Shown: one piece after another, positions 27,343 to 36,252 of the stretch
Numbering within the stretch: the stretch's first letter is position 1
How the letters are laid out: each line of letters opens with the position of its first letter
From: Ferrovum sp. JA12
Lineage (GTDB): Bacteria > Pseudomonadota > Gammaproteobacteria > Burkholderiales > Ferrovaceae
Assembly: GCF_001431705.1 (NCBI RefSeq)
Contig: NZ_LJWX01000002.1
Coordinates: 587,352-651,351, forward strand
Length of the DNA stretch: 64,000 bases
Direction of reading: 5' to 3'
Notes under the pieces: model-generated
The model's input: only the letters and a program-made list of their open reading frames with translations
Database searches by the model: none
What the model was told of the DNA's origin: nothing
Made by a program: the position numbers and the translations under genes

Positions 27343-29208
27343 TTACGCGCTCAACACCAGCCACTCGTTTTCCGCTTGTGATAATTCTTGTTGAAGCTTA
27401 CTCAGTTGTTCCTGTTGCAGAGCTAGCTGTTCATGCTCAGAGCATTGTGCCATCTCATGGAGTAATTGATCTCTTTGTTGCTCCAGTGATGCGATTTGTT
27501 GATTTAATTTCTCAATGACAGCTTGACTTAGGGTGTTGGTTTGCTTAGTGTCCGTTACAGCGATGGAGGTTCGAGTGGACGCTTGTGCCCGAACACGTCG
27601 AGAAAGATCCATGAGATAGCGTTGATAATCCTCTAAGTCGCCATCAAAAGGTGCAAGAGAGCCGTCATGAACTAACCAAAATTCGTCGCAGACTTCACGC
27701 AACAGGGCTCGATCATGACTCACCAGCATCACGGTTCCCTCAAATTTATTGAGGGCCATGGATAAGGCTTCACGGGTCACTAAATCCAAGTGGTTAGTGG
27801 GCTCATCAAGAAGTAATAAGTTGGGGCGTTGCCAAACAATCATACTTAACACGAGACGTGCTTTCTCCCCGCCGCTCATGGTACCAACAGGTTGCATCAA
27901 TCGATCCCCACCAAAATGAAACTGGCCTAAATAGTTTTTTAAATCCTGTTCTCGGGTGTTTTGTCCATCCAGTGTTCCATTAGCCTTAATTTCCTTTAGC
28001 ATCCGGTTAAAATGCTCAAGGGGATTGGCCTTTGCGTCCAGTAAATCCATTTCCTGTTGGGCAAAATAACCAATTCGCAAACCTCTTCCTTGTTGTAATT
28101 CTCCTGAGAGAGGAGGGATAGCCCCTGCAATGGTCTTCACTAAGGTGGATTTACCCTGGCCGTTAGCCCCCAGTATGCCGATTCTCTGGCCCGCAAGTAC
28201 AGAAAAATCAACCTTATTAAGAATAATTTGCCTGCTGTTTGGATAGCCTAAGGATCCATTAGATAGGGTTAGCATAGGGTTAGGTAAATGTTTGGGTTCC
28301 TCAAACTCAAAGATAAATTCTGCGTCAGAGAGAAGGGGAGCTAACATTTCCATACGGGCTAATGCCTTGACCCGACTTTGCGCTTGTTTGGCCTTGCTAG
28401 CTTTAGCCTTAAAACGGGCAATAAACTTTTGCAAGTGAGCCACTTTATCCTGTTGTTTTTCATAAGCATTCTGCTCCAACAGCATTCGCTCAGCCCGTTG
28501 TTTTTCAAAGAAACCATAGCTGCCACCGTAGCGAGTGAGTTTGCAATGTTCAAGATGAACGGTGACCTTGGTGACAGCCTCCAGGAAGTCGCGATCGTGG
28601 CTGATAACCAGCATGGTGCCGGCGTAACGAGTTAGCCAGGATTCTAACCAAACTAGCGCATCGAGATCCAAATGGTTGGTGGGTTCATCCAGTAACAATA
28701 AATCAGAGGGACACATCAGCGCTCGCGCAAGTTGTAAGCGCATACGCCAACCTCCTGAGAAACTGTTAACAGGATTATCTAACTCAGCCAATTGAAAACC
28801 TAATCCTAAAATCAATGTTTGGGCGCGTGCCTTTGCATCACTCTCTCCTAACTCATACAAAGCAGCATAGGCGTTCCCCATACGCTCACCATCACCACTT
28901 ATCTCCGCTTGAAGAACCTCCTCTCTTGCGGCCATGAGTGTGGTATCACCCTCAATCACAAATTGTGTGGCCCCCACGTCAGTCTCAGGCATATTCTGAG
29001 CCACCTCAGCGCGACGCCAATGTTGCGGAATCTGATACGTTCCCCCATCCTCATGCAAACTTCCATTCAACAAGGCAAAGAGGGTGGATTTACCCGTTCC
29101 ATTGCGACCCACAAGTCCTACCTTTTCGCCAGGATTAAGGGTCACACTAGCTCGGTCTAAAAGAGTTTTATGACCGCGGTGAAGCGTTACATCGTTGAGG
29201 ATAATCAT
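27343..29208 (-). CDS. yheS: ABC-F family ATPase YheS
   Basis: A 621-residue ABC-F protein with two nucleotide-binding domains and no membrane segments. Walker A motifs are GRNGTGKST near residue 35 and GANGQGKST near 345. Signature and Walker B motifs are NSFSGGWRMRLQLARAL with LLLLDEPTNHLDLD, and GTMSGGEKARLVLSMI with a second LLLLDEPTNHLD. The linker KAKQAQSRVKALARMEML and a C-terminal coiled coil (EKLNQQIASLEQQRDQLL) match E. coli YheS. ABC-F proteins act on ribosomes, and YheS has been linked to relieving stalled translation. It is a monocistronic minus-strand gene between accessory loci. Confidence 0.92.
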   Translation of the reverse strand: MIILNDVTLHRGHKTLLDRASVTLNPGEKVGLVGRNGTGKSTLFALLNGSLHEDGGTYQIPQHWRRAEVAQNMPETDVGATQFVIEGDTTLMAAREEVLQAEISGDGERMGNAYAALYELGESDAKARAQTLILGLGFQLAELDNPVNSFSGGWRMRLQLARALMCPSDLLLLDEPTNHLDLDALVWLESWLTRYAGTMLVISHDRDFLEAVTKVTVHLEHCKLTRYGGSYGFFEKQRAERMLLEQNAYEKQQDKVAHLQKFIARFKAKASKAKQAQSRVKALARMEMLAPLLSDAEFIFEFEEPKHLPNPMLTLSNGSLGYPNSRQIILNKVDFSVLAGQRIGILGANGQGKSTLVKTIAGAIPPLSGELQQGRGLRIGYFAQQEMDLLDAKANPLEHFNRMLKEIKANGTLDGQNTREQDLKNYLGQFHFGGDRLMQPVGTMSGGEKARLVLSMIVWQRPNLLLLDEPTNHLDLVTREALSMALNKFEGTVMLVSHDRALLREVCDEFWLVHDGSLAPFDGDLEDYQRYLMDLSRRVRAQASTRTSIAVTDTKQTNTLSQAVIEKLNQQIASLEQQRDQLLHEMAQCSEHEQLALQQEQLSKLQQELSQAENEWLVLSA

Positions 29209-29403
29209 GGATTGTTTGGAATTTAAGGGAGATTAGACTTTTTTATCAATTAATAACTTAATTATACTTTATTTAATACAAATATATGGCTTTCTGTAAT
29301 GTTTTGTAAGAAAGCTATTGCTTTTCAAGAATTAAAGTATCACTATGAAAAAGTAGTTGTAATTTCCTGATTTATATTGTAGCTCTTACTAATAGGGGGA
29401 CAT

Positions 29404-29832
29404 ATGAACAAACTTTACACTTTTCTTACTGGTTACGTTACCTTAGCCCTAATTACTCTTGTTCTTTCCTTTAATGCCTCAGCAGCTTTATCAGGTACCT
29501 GCGGCATGATAGCAACGCCACCCATTGCACCTGGTGCTAGTAGCTCAACTTATAATGTTCTAGCACTTATTAATTTCTCTACAAATACGATTACTTATAG
29601 TTCAATGGATCTTTCCTTCAGTAGTGGAGTTGCTACACCTACTCAATCTTATGGTACAAAAGCTATTACAGTCACATCGAACTCCAATATTACGGGTTCC
29701 TACACTATGTCTTTTACATCTGGATCTGGTAACCATACTTTGATTTTTAACATATTACCCGTGAACAGTGGCAACACCATTTTAATTCAAGGAACTTCCG
29801 ATCCATTTAGTGGTGTATGTCAAATGCAATAA
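29404..29832 (+). CDS. small exported protein, function unknown
   Basis: A 142-residue protein I do not recognise. It begins with a signal peptide (MNKLYTFLTGYVTLALITLV, probable cleavage after FNASA). The mature part is rich in Ser, Thr and Asn with alternating hydrophobic residues, suggesting a beta-sheet protein. It has a Cys near each end (GTCGMIA and GVCQMQ), which could form a disulfide. A strong AGGGGGA lies before ATG 29404. A small lipoprotein gene follows 10 bases later, so they are probably co-transcribed. It may be a surface or secreted protein; no enzymatic motif is visible. Confidence 0.7.
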   Translation: MNKLYTFLTGYVTLALITLVLSFNASAALSGTCGMIATPPIAPGASSSTYNVLALINFSTNTITYSSMDLSFSSGVATPTQSYGTKAITVTSNSNITGSYTMSFTSGSGNHTLIFNILPVNSGNTILIQGTSDPFSGVCQMQ

Positions 29833-29842
29833 GGGGGTAGAA

Positions 29843-29998
29843 ATGAAAGCTTATCTAATTGCAGTATCACTAATTTTAGGCTTGATTGGGTGTGGTGGAG
29901 GAAGCGGTAGCACCACTACAAGTACCGCAACTCCGTCAACGCTTTTGCAATCAAATAGCACAGCTGCCACTGCCGCCGTGGTAACAACCAGTCAATAA
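29843..29998 (+). CDS. small lipoprotein, function unknown
   Basis: A 51-residue protein. The signal MKAYLIAVSLILGLIGC ends in a clear lipobox (LIGC, Cys17), followed by GGGSGS and a low-complexity Thr/Ser/Ala tail. A strong AAGGGGG precedes ATG 29843, which I prefer to an in-frame start 33 bases upstream. It belongs with the preceding exported-protein gene. The lipid-anchored Cys-Gly-Gly-Gly style resembles the 265-residue lipoprotein at 54949-55746, though this is a common pattern. Confidence 0.65.
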   Translation: MKAYLIAVSLILGLIGCGGGSGSTTTSTATPSTLLQSNSTAATAAVVTTSQ

Positions 29999-30025
29999 AC
30001 TACTCCGGCCTAAGGGCCGAATAGT
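29999..30025 (+). terminator. imperfect hairpin after the small lipoprotein gene
   Basis: CGGCC (30006-30010) pairs with GGCCG (30015-30019), with a partly paired outer stem ACTA/TAGT. It directly follows the stop. No T-run is present, so termination strength is doubtful. Confidence 0.4.
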
Positions 30026-30050
30026 TCACAAACTATAAAAGTGAAGAATT

Positions 30051-30536
30051 TAGGCTCTATACCAAACAAAGGGGCACTTTAATTGAATCAGCCTAAACTA
30101 AATCCTTGATTTTGCGATAAAAAAGGAGATTAAAGTGCCCAAGAACAATCTTATGCTAAATTGCCTTGGTTTTTCTATAGTAAAAGTTAGTGGTTATTAG
30201 TCCGTATTATTAGATGTGAAATACAAACGCTTAGCACGTTATAGAGGGTTGGTATCAAAGTCACTACCTACTACAGCATAGAGAACTACTATCCAAAGTC
30301 TGTCCATGAGTACTGGGTATTGATGAACATTTCTTTAGTAAGAAAGAAGGCTTTGCCACCACGCTTTGCGATCTGAGAAAGCATCGGATCTGTGATGTGG
30401 TTCGTGGTCGTAGTGAAGGGGATTTAAAAGGCTATTATCTTCATCAGTGACTTGGTAAAGAACGTGTTAAGGTTGTTTGAGCATGATTAAAACTGCCCTC
30501 TTAAATGGGAGATAGGCCAAGAGCCGAAAGAGCCTA
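30051..30536 (+). mobile_element. ISL3-family insertion sequence remnant
   Basis: Bounded by an eight-base perfect inverted pair, TAGGCTCT (30051-30058) and AGAGCCTA (30529-30536), which fits ISL3-type ends beginning GGCTCT. The interior carries a broken ISL3-like transposase. At under 500 bases, against about 1.4 kb for an intact element, it has lost most of its length. A second inverted pair, GGGCACTTTA/TAAAGTGCCC (30072-30081/30131-30140), lies just before the transposase start. It sits 21 bases from tRNA-Asn. The 30001-30790 gap otherwise holds only that tRNA and a terminator. Confidence 0.7.
30135..30480 (+). pseudogene. ISL3-family transposase, degenerate
   Basis: From GTG 30135, with an AAGGAG ribosome site, the frame reads PKNNLMLNCLGFSIVKVSGY and then meets a stop. 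After internal loss, 30313-30480 reads LGIDEHFFSKKEGFATTLCD, then LRKHRICDVVRGRSEGDLKG, an internal TGA, and GKERVKVV. The IDEHFFSKKEGF and DVVRGRS pieces match the start of the ISL3 catalytic domain with its first Asp. It cannot encode an active enzyme. Confidence 0.82.
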
Positions 30537-30557
30537 GATTCTCTAATACGTGTGTTC

Positions 30558-30633
30558 TGGCTCCCCGACCTGGACTCGAACCAGGGACCTGCGGATTAAC
30601 AGTCCGTCGCTCTACCGACTGAGCTATCAGGGA
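30558..30633 (-). tRNA. tRNA-Asn (GTT)
   Basis: The minus strand gives a 76-base cloverleaf starting TCCCTGA and ending TCGGGGAGCCA. The acceptor stem pairs with one G-T. The D-arm is TAGCTCAGTCGGTAGAGC, the anticodon loop is CTGTTAA with anticodon GTT (Asn), and the T-arm contains GGTTCGAGTCC. The CCA end is encoded. Confidence 0.97.
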
Positions 30634-30742
30634 TAAGAATTCGTTATTCTAAACACAGGAGAGTGTTTGGTCAATATTTTTAAGGTATTTGAATACTATT
30701 TTGTTAAATAAAACCTTATCTACAGTAATGTTAGAAAACAAT

Positions 30743-30773
30743 CTCACCAAGATGAGAGTTATTTCTTGGTGAG
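30743..30773 (-). terminator. intrinsic terminator after the tyrB-type gene
   Basis: Read on the minus strand: stem CTCACCAAG (30773-30765) with CTTGGTGAG (30751-30743), nine pairs, followed by ATTGTTTTC. It lies 17 bases past the aminotransferase stop. Confidence 0.75.
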
Positions 30774-30790
30774 GAGAGTATAGGAATATA

Positions 30791-31999
30791 TTATTTTAAA
30801 ATGCCAGTAATGGCAGCAATCACTGCATTCATATTATTTTTATTTAGCGCTGCAACACAAATGCGGCCACTGTCCACTGCATAAACGGAGTAATTATCCC
30901 TTAGTTGGTGTACCTGTTCTTTAGTGAGACCTGAAAAGGAAAACATACCATTTTGTTGAGCCACAAAACTAAAGTCATGTTGCGGCAAACTCTCTTTGAG
31001 TTGATTCACAAAGAGCACGCGCATTTCCTTAATACGGTTACGCATTGCGCCTAATTCCTTCTCCCAGAGCGCTCGGAGCTCTGCGTTACCAAGAACTGTG
31101 GCAACGATTTGAGCACCATGGGCTGGAGGATTAGAGTAGTTGGTTCTAATCACTCTCTTTAGTTGCGATAACACTCTACCAGCCTCTTCTTTAGACTGAC
31201 AGGCAATATGGAATGCCCCGATTCTTTCTCCGTAAAGGGAAAAGGATTTCGAAAATGAATTGGATACAAAAGTCACTAGGCCAGCTGCTACAAATTTTTT
31301 AATTACCAGACCATCTTCATCAATAGATTTAGAAAAACCTTGATAGGCTAAATCAAGAAAAGGGACTAGATTTTTAGCTTTGACTATATCAATAATGGTG
31401 TGCCACTGATCATCGGTTAGATCCACGCCACTTGGGTTATGACAACAGGCATGAAGAACAATAATGGTACCCTGTGCGCAGGCATTCAGTTTTTCAATCA
31501 TGCCGCTAAAGTTAACGCCATGACTTTTAGCATCGTAGTAGGGATAAGTATTTACCTTAAAGCCTGCTGACTCAAATAAAGCACGGTGATTTTCCCAGCT
31601 GGGGTCTGAAATTAATACTTCAGCTTGGCTATGGAATCGTTGCAGAAAATCAGCGCCGAGTTTCAAGCCTCCAGTACCCCCTAAGGCTTGCGCGCTCACA
31701 ATCCTTTCTTCTTGTATGGCCTCAGAATCACTGCCGAAAACCAGTGCTTGAACTTCCTTGTTGTAAAGAGCCATTCCCTCGATAGGTTGGTAACCCCGAG
31801 GGAGTTGTTGACTATGAATCAGCGTTTCCGCCTGCTTCACACATTCTAAAAGAGGGACTTTACCGTTTTCATCGGTATAAACTCCCACGCCAAGATTCAC
31901 TTTATGGGGGTTTTTGTCCGCATTAAACGCTTCAGTAATCCCCAAAATAGGGTCCTTAGGGGCCATTTCTATGTTTGCAAGTAAGTTATTCGACATCAT
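30791..31999 (-). CDS. tyrB: aromatic/aspartate aminotransferase, class I
   Basis: A 402-residue class Ia PLP aminotransferase of the AspC/TyrB type. It shows KVNLGVGVYTDENGKVPLL near residue 33, HACCHNPSGVDLTDDQW near 183, Lys251 in SNSFSKSFSLYGERIGAF, and SNPPAHGAQIV. It exchanges amino groups between aspartate or aromatic amino acids and their keto acids. TyrB rather than AspC is suggested by its place divergent from uvrB, where betaproteobacteria often carry the aromatic enzyme, but specificity is not certain. Starts at 31999 and 31996 are adjacent ATGs. Confidence 0.86.
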   Translation of the reverse strand: MMSNNLLANIEMAPKDPILGITEAFNADKNPHKVNLGVGVYTDENGKVPLLECVKQAETLIHSQQLPRGYQPIEGMALYNKEVQALVFGSDSEAIQEERIVSAQALGGTGGLKLGADFLQRFHSQAEVLISDPSWENHRALFESAGFKVNTYPYYDAKSHGVNFSGMIEKLNACAQGTIIVLHACCHNPSGVDLTDDQWHTIIDIVKAKNLVPFLDLAYQGFSKSIDEDGLVIKKFVAAGLVTFVSNSFSKSFSLYGERIGAFHIACQSKEEAGRVLSQLKRVIRTNYSNPPAHGAQIVATVLGNAELRALWEKELGAMRNRIKEMRVLFVNQLKESLPQHDFSFVAQQNGMFSFSGLTKEQVHQLRDNYSVYAVDSGRICVAALNKNNMNAVIAAITGILK

Positions 32000-32046
32000 G
32001 ATCCTTAATGATATGATTAAACGTTATTTAATCGGATATTTTAGCA

Positions 32047-34059
32047 GTGATTCATACTTTCCCCAATAGTCCCTATCATCTCCATTCCCCCTTTGAGCCT
32101 GCGGGGGATCAACCTAAGGCCATCGATAAAATCATAGAAGGGATCCAGGACGGGTTACAGTTTCAAACCCTGTTAGGTGTCACAGGCTCGGGGAAAACTT
32201 TTACCATGGCCAACGTGATTGCAAGAACCGGTCGCCCAGCCTTTGTCATGGCTCCCAATAAAACCCTAGCGGCCCAACTTTACTCCGAATTAAGGGAGTT
32301 TTTTCCAGATAACGCTGTGGAATATTTTGTTTCCTACTATGATTACTATCAGCCAGAGGCCTATGTTCCTGCTCGCGACTTGTATATTGAGAAGGACTCC
32401 AGTATTAATGAACACATTGAGCAGATGCGTTTATCTGCTACCAAGTCCTTATTGGAACGACGTGATTGCATTATAGTCGCTACAGTGTCCGCTATCTACG
32501 GTATTGGAGACTTAGGGGATTATCATCAGATGATCCTGCACATTAAAGAACATGAAAGACTTGATCAACGAACTATTATTCAACAACTCACCATCATGCA
32601 ATATACCCGTAATGAGCTGGAGTTTAAGCGCGGTATCTTTAGGGTGAGGGGAGATGTACTAGATATTTTTCCTGCAGAGAGCAGTGAGTTGGCCTTGAGG
32701 GTCACATTATTTGATGACGAAGTGGAATCTTTGATGCTCTTTGATCCCTTAACAGGTAAAACAGTTCAGCGTTTGGGACGCTTTACCATTTACCCATCAA
32801 GTCACTATGTCACACCAAGGGATACGGTACTCAAAGCCATTGAATCTATCAAAGTGGAGTTATCCAGTCGCATGGAGGAATTTGCACGAGATCATAAATT
32901 GGTGGAATTGCAACGCATCGAGCAACGCACTCGCTATGATTTGGAACTCCTGAATGAAATTGGTTTTTGTAAGGGAATTGAGAACTACTCCCGTCATTTC
33001 TCCAGACGACCCCCAGGGGATGCCCCGCCCACATTAATTGAGTATCTTCCTAAAGACACCTTGATGTTTTTAGATGAATCCCATGTCACTGTTCCTCAAG
33101 TGGGGGCCATGTATAAGGGAGACCGATCTAGAAAAGAGAACCTGGTTAATTATGGTTTTAGACTGCCCTCAGCCCTTGATAACCGTCCCCTGCGTTTTGA
33201 TGAATTTGAGAAACTGATGCCGCAAACAGTATTCATCTCCGCAACCCCAGCGCGTTATGAAGCGGAGCACACTGGGCAGGTGATAGAGCAACTGGTACGG
33301 CCAACCGGCTTAGTGGATCCACAGATTGTGGTAAAACCCGCCACCCATCAAGTGGATGATTTACTCTCGGAAATTAAAGAGCGCATTATGATTGGGGAGA
33401 GAGTATTAGTCACCACCTTAACCAAAAGAATGGCGGAGGATTTAACAGAATATCTTGAGGAGAACACCATTAAAGTTAGGTACCTTCACTCAGATGTGGA
33501 TACCGTTGAAAGGGTAGAAATTATCCGTGATTTAAGAAAAGGTTTGTTTGATGTGTTGGTGGGAATTAACCTACTGCGTGAGGGTTTGGATATTCCCGAA
33601 GTATCCTTAGTGGCTATTTTAGATGCTGACAAAGAGGGGTTTTTAAGGTCTGAGCGGTCCTTAATTCAAACCATCGGACGCGCGGCGCGCCACCTAAACG
33701 GTACAGCAATTTTATATGCCGACCGAATCACGGATTCCATGAAAAAAGCCATGGATGAAACTCATCGCCGTCGAGAATTGCAAATTGCCTTTAATACGAA
33801 ACACGGTATTACACCCAAAGGCGTTACCAAAAAAATTAAGGATATTATTGAGGGTATTTATGATCCTGAGGTGGCAAGCTCCCTCTATGAAGAGATCAAA
33901 CAAAAACAACACTTGGATTCCCTAAATGATAAAGAACTTAACCAGCGTTTAAAAGACCTTGAAAAACAAATGTTAAATGCCGCCAAAAACTTAGAATTTG
34001 AGAAGGCAGCAAAGTGTCGTGACGAAATTAAAGCCATTAAAGACTTTATGTTGTTGTGA
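32047..34059 (+). CDS. uvrB: excinuclease ABC subunit B
   Basis: A 670-residue DNA damage recognition helicase of nucleotide excision repair. Walker A is GVTGSGKT at 44-51. The damage-probing beta-hairpin lies in [20 protein letters not shown] near residue 97. [15 protein letters not shown] carries the DE motif, and [20 protein letters not shown] and IQTIGRAAR are helicase motifs V and VI. A C-terminal UVR motif ([20 protein letters not shown]) binds UvrC. The start is GTG 32047 with no strong ribosome site. Its stop is three bases from the convergent dehydrogenase gene. Confidence 0.97.
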   Translation: MIHTFPNSPYHLHSPFEPAGDQPKAIDKIIEGIQDGLQFQTLLGVTGSGKTFTMANVIARTGRPAFVMAPNKTLAAQLYSELREFFPDNAVEYFVSYYDYYQPEAYVPARDLYIEKDSSINEHIEQMRLSATKSLLERRDCIIVATVSAIYGIGDLGDYHQMILHIKEHERLDQRTIIQQLTIMQYTRNELEFKRGIFRVRGDVLDIFPAESSELALRVTLFDDEVESLMLFDPLTGKTVQRLGRFTIYPSSHYVTPRDTVLKAIESIKVELSSRMEEFARDHKLVELQRIEQRTRYDLELLNEIGFCKGIENYSRHFSRRPPGDAPPTLIEYLPKDTLMFLDESHVTVPQVGAMYKGDRSRKENLVNYGFRLPSALDNRPLRFDEFEKLMPQTVFISATPARYEAEHTGQVIEQLVRPTGLVDPQIVVKPATHQVDDLLSEIKERIMIGERVLVTTLTKRMAEDLTEYLEENTIKVRYLHSDVDTVERVEIIRDLRKGLFDVLVGINLLREGLDIPEVSLVAILDADKEGFLRSERSLIQTIGRAARHLNGTAILYADRITDSMKKAMDETHRRRELQIAFNTKHGITPKGVTKKIKDIIEGIYDPEVASSLYEEIKQKQHLDSLNDKELNQRLKDLEKQMLNAAKNLEFEKAAKCRDEIKAIKDFMLL

Positions 34060-34062
34060 ACA

Positions 34063-35463
34063 TTACTGTTGGCTAAGAAGTTTTCCTGGGTTCATGAGAT
34101 TGAGAGGGTCTAAGGCAGTTTTAATGGTGCGCATTAATTTCATCTCAAGGGGACTCTTGTACTTGATTAAATCCTTGATTTTAAGTTGTCCAATGCCATG
34201 CTCAGCACTCAAACTACCACGGTATTCATAAACGAGGTCGTAGACTAAATCATTTATGGCTGAGCTTAAGGAGAGAAAAGTCTCTTTTTTCATGGTGCTG
34301 GGATTGGTGAAATTAAAATGCAAATTACCATCGCCAAGATGACCAAAACATACGGTGATCACCCCTGGGATTAACGCTCTGACTTGTGCGATGGCTCTGT
34401 CCACAAACTCAGATATGGCGCTAATGGGTAAACTGATGTCATGTTTGATGCTAAAGCCCTCAGTCTTTTCTGCTAAGGGAATATGTTCACGTACCGCCCA
34501 ACATTGCATGATTTGTTGTTGATTGAGCGCTACCACCACATTACTAATTAAGTTGTTGTCTATACAATGCATAAAAATGTTTTCATGGGCTGTGGTGTGA
34601 TGAAAGAATTCCAGTTCCACTAAAATCGCCCATTGGTTTTCTTGGTATGCTGGAATAGGCAGTGTTGGAAAGTGTTTACCCACCAAATGTAAGCATTCAC
34701 TAGACATGATTTCAAAGGCGCTAATATTCTCGCCTACATGATTTTTTAAAAAAGACAAGGTGCTCACTGCTGAAGATAAACTATCGGCTGTGAGCCAATA
34801 GACCTCACGTGTGTGAGGCAAGGGCATTAGCTTTAAAGTGGCCGCCGTAATAAGCCCCAGCGTCCCCTCGGCACCTATAAAAAGTTGTTTTAAATCGTAA
34901 CCTGAATTGTCTTTTCTCAGACCATTTAAAGCGGTCCATACGTCCCCGCTCGCCAATACCACCTCCAGCCCCATGACCAGGGAGCGCATATTGCCATAGC
35001 GAATCACCGCGCTGCCTCCCGCATTAGTGGAAATGATGCCACCCACCTGAGCACTCCCCTCGGAAGCCATGGACAAAGGAAAGAAGCGCTGGTGTTGTTG
35101 GGCAAGCAAGGCGAGATTTTCTAAGATCACTCCACTTTCCACGGTGATTGTATTGTTCTCTAAATCAATTTCTCTAATACGGTTTAACCTTGAAAGATTC
35201 ACAATAATTGAGGGGATTGTACTAATGGGCACCGAGGCACCGCAAAGGCTCGTGTTGCCCGATTGAGGAACTATACTTAGTTGATATTGATGACAGAGTT
35301 TAACCAGTGTAGAGACTTCCTCAAGGCTATTTGGCAATACCACGGCGAGAGCGGATCCACTATAGCGGCCTCGCCAGTCTGTCTCATAGGATTGTTTAGC
35401 ACTCTCATCTAAGATTACTTGATGAGCAGAAAACATGGCACAAAGATCCTCAATAAAGGGCAT
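34063..35463 (-). CDS. FAD-linked D-2-hydroxyacid dehydrogenase (GlcD/DLD family)
   Basis: A 466-residue flavoprotein. An N-terminal FAD-binding domain of the PCMH fold (VPQSGNTSLCGASVP, then MASEGSAQVGGIISTNAGGS and FIGAEGTLGLITAATLKLMP) is followed by an FAD-oxidase C-terminal domain. The latter has the metal-binding-like GHLGDGNLHFNF and SAEHGIGQLK, ending NLMNPGKLL. It oxidises a D-2-hydroxyacid such as glycolate, D-lactate or D-2-hydroxyglutarate. With gph in the window a glycolate role is possible, but no glcE or glcF partners follow, so D-lactate or D-2-hydroxyglutarate is as likely. It overlaps nudC by 14 bases. Confidence 0.85.
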   Translation of the reverse strand: MPFIEDLCAMFSAHQVILDESAKQSYETDWRGRYSGSALAVVLPNSLEEVSTLVKLCHQYQLSIVPQSGNTSLCGASVPISTIPSIIVNLSRLNRIREIDLENNTITVESGVILENLALLAQQHQRFFPLSMASEGSAQVGGIISTNAGGSAVIRYGNMRSLVMGLEVVLASGDVWTALNGLRKDNSGYDLKQLFIGAEGTLGLITAATLKLMPLPHTREVYWLTADSLSSAVSTLSFLKNHVGENISAFEIMSSECLHLVGKHFPTLPIPAYQENQWAILVELEFFHHTTAHENIFMHCIDNNLISNVVVALNQQQIMQCWAVREHIPLAEKTEGFSIKHDISLPISAISEFVDRAIAQVRALIPGVITVCFGHLGDGNLHFNFTNPSTMKKETFLSLSSAINDLVYDLVYEYRGSLSAEHGIGQLKIKDLIKYKSPLEMKLMRTIKTALDPLNLMNPGKLLSQQ

Positions 35464-36247
35464 GATGACGGGCTTTAATAGTGTTCACTGTCTGATTAAT
35501 TAATTTACGGGCAATACTCACCGGGTGGGGTAACAGAGGGAGCGCGTCTATACTAAACCACTTTGCGTCCTCAATTTCCTGAGGTTGGGGCACAATTGTT
35601 CCTGACACATAACGACAGGTAAAAGCCACCATGAGTGAATGAGGGAAAGGCCAGGATTGGCTGGTAAAGTATTCCACTTGGTCCACCACCACATTGACTT
35701 CCTCTTTTATCTCTCGATGAAGAGCCATTTCAAGACTCTCTCCCACCTCACAAAAGCCCGCAATGGCACTATACATGCCTGGCGCAAAATGAGGGCTGCG
35801 TGCCAATAAAATCTCCTGATCACGCACAATTAATCCCATCACCACAGGGGAGATACGCGGATAGGAGCGATAGTGACAGTTGGGGCATACTTTTGCTAAT
35901 TCATGCTCATGATGGGTGTTTTCAGTAGCACAGGTGGGGCAGTAGCGATGAGTTCTGTCCCAATCAATGATTTGTAATCCCTTACCAATGAGAGCAATCA
36001 GCTCCTCATTAAGGAGCCCGAATAAACTTCTGAGTCCTATGAAACGGTAACCCATGGCTGGTATATAGGACTCATTCACTTCCAAGGCATAACAGCTAAG
36101 GTGCTGAGAGTCCAGTACCCTATGTTGACGTAGCATAAAGGGCTTACACTCCGCGAGGAGTTGACTGTCAGGTAAGGACGGATCCGTTTCACTCTCTGTC
36201 ACCAACAGTTGATGACCCTGAAAAACAAAAAAAAGTTGATTAGCCAT
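35450..36247 (-). CDS. nudC: NAD+ diphosphatase NudC
   Basis: A 265-residue Nudix hydrolase that cleaves NAD(H) to NMN(H) and AMP and can remove NAD caps from RNA. A zinc ribbon is seen as CPTCATENTHHEHELAKVC with a second CPNC (four Cys). The Nudix box is GFCEVGESLEMALHREIKEE. The SQSWPFPHSLM segment, typical of the NudC subclass with its SQPWPFPxS array, follows. I use ATG 36247; a TTG three codons upstream is weaker. Located directly after nadE on the same strand, it joins NAD synthesis with NAD turnover. Confidence 0.93.
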   Translation of the reverse strand: MANQLFFVFQGHQLLVTESETDPSLPDSQLLAECKPFMLRQHRVLDSQHLSCYALEVNESYIPAMGYRFIGLRSLFGLLNEELIALIGKGLQIIDWDRTHRYCPTCATENTHHEHELAKVCPNCHYRSYPRISPVVMGLIVRDQEILLARSPHFAPGMYSAIAGFCEVGESLEMALHREIKEEVNVVVDQVEYFTSQSWPFPHSLMVAFTCRYVSGTIVPQPQEIEDAKWFSIDALPLLPHPVSIARKLINQTVNTIKARHHALY

Positions 36248-36252
36248 GTTTA

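Noticed and set aside
30421..30540. A second tRNA or small RNA between the ISL3 remnant and tRNA-Asn.
   Set aside because: No cloverleaf or terminator was found; the sequence is explained by the element's right end.
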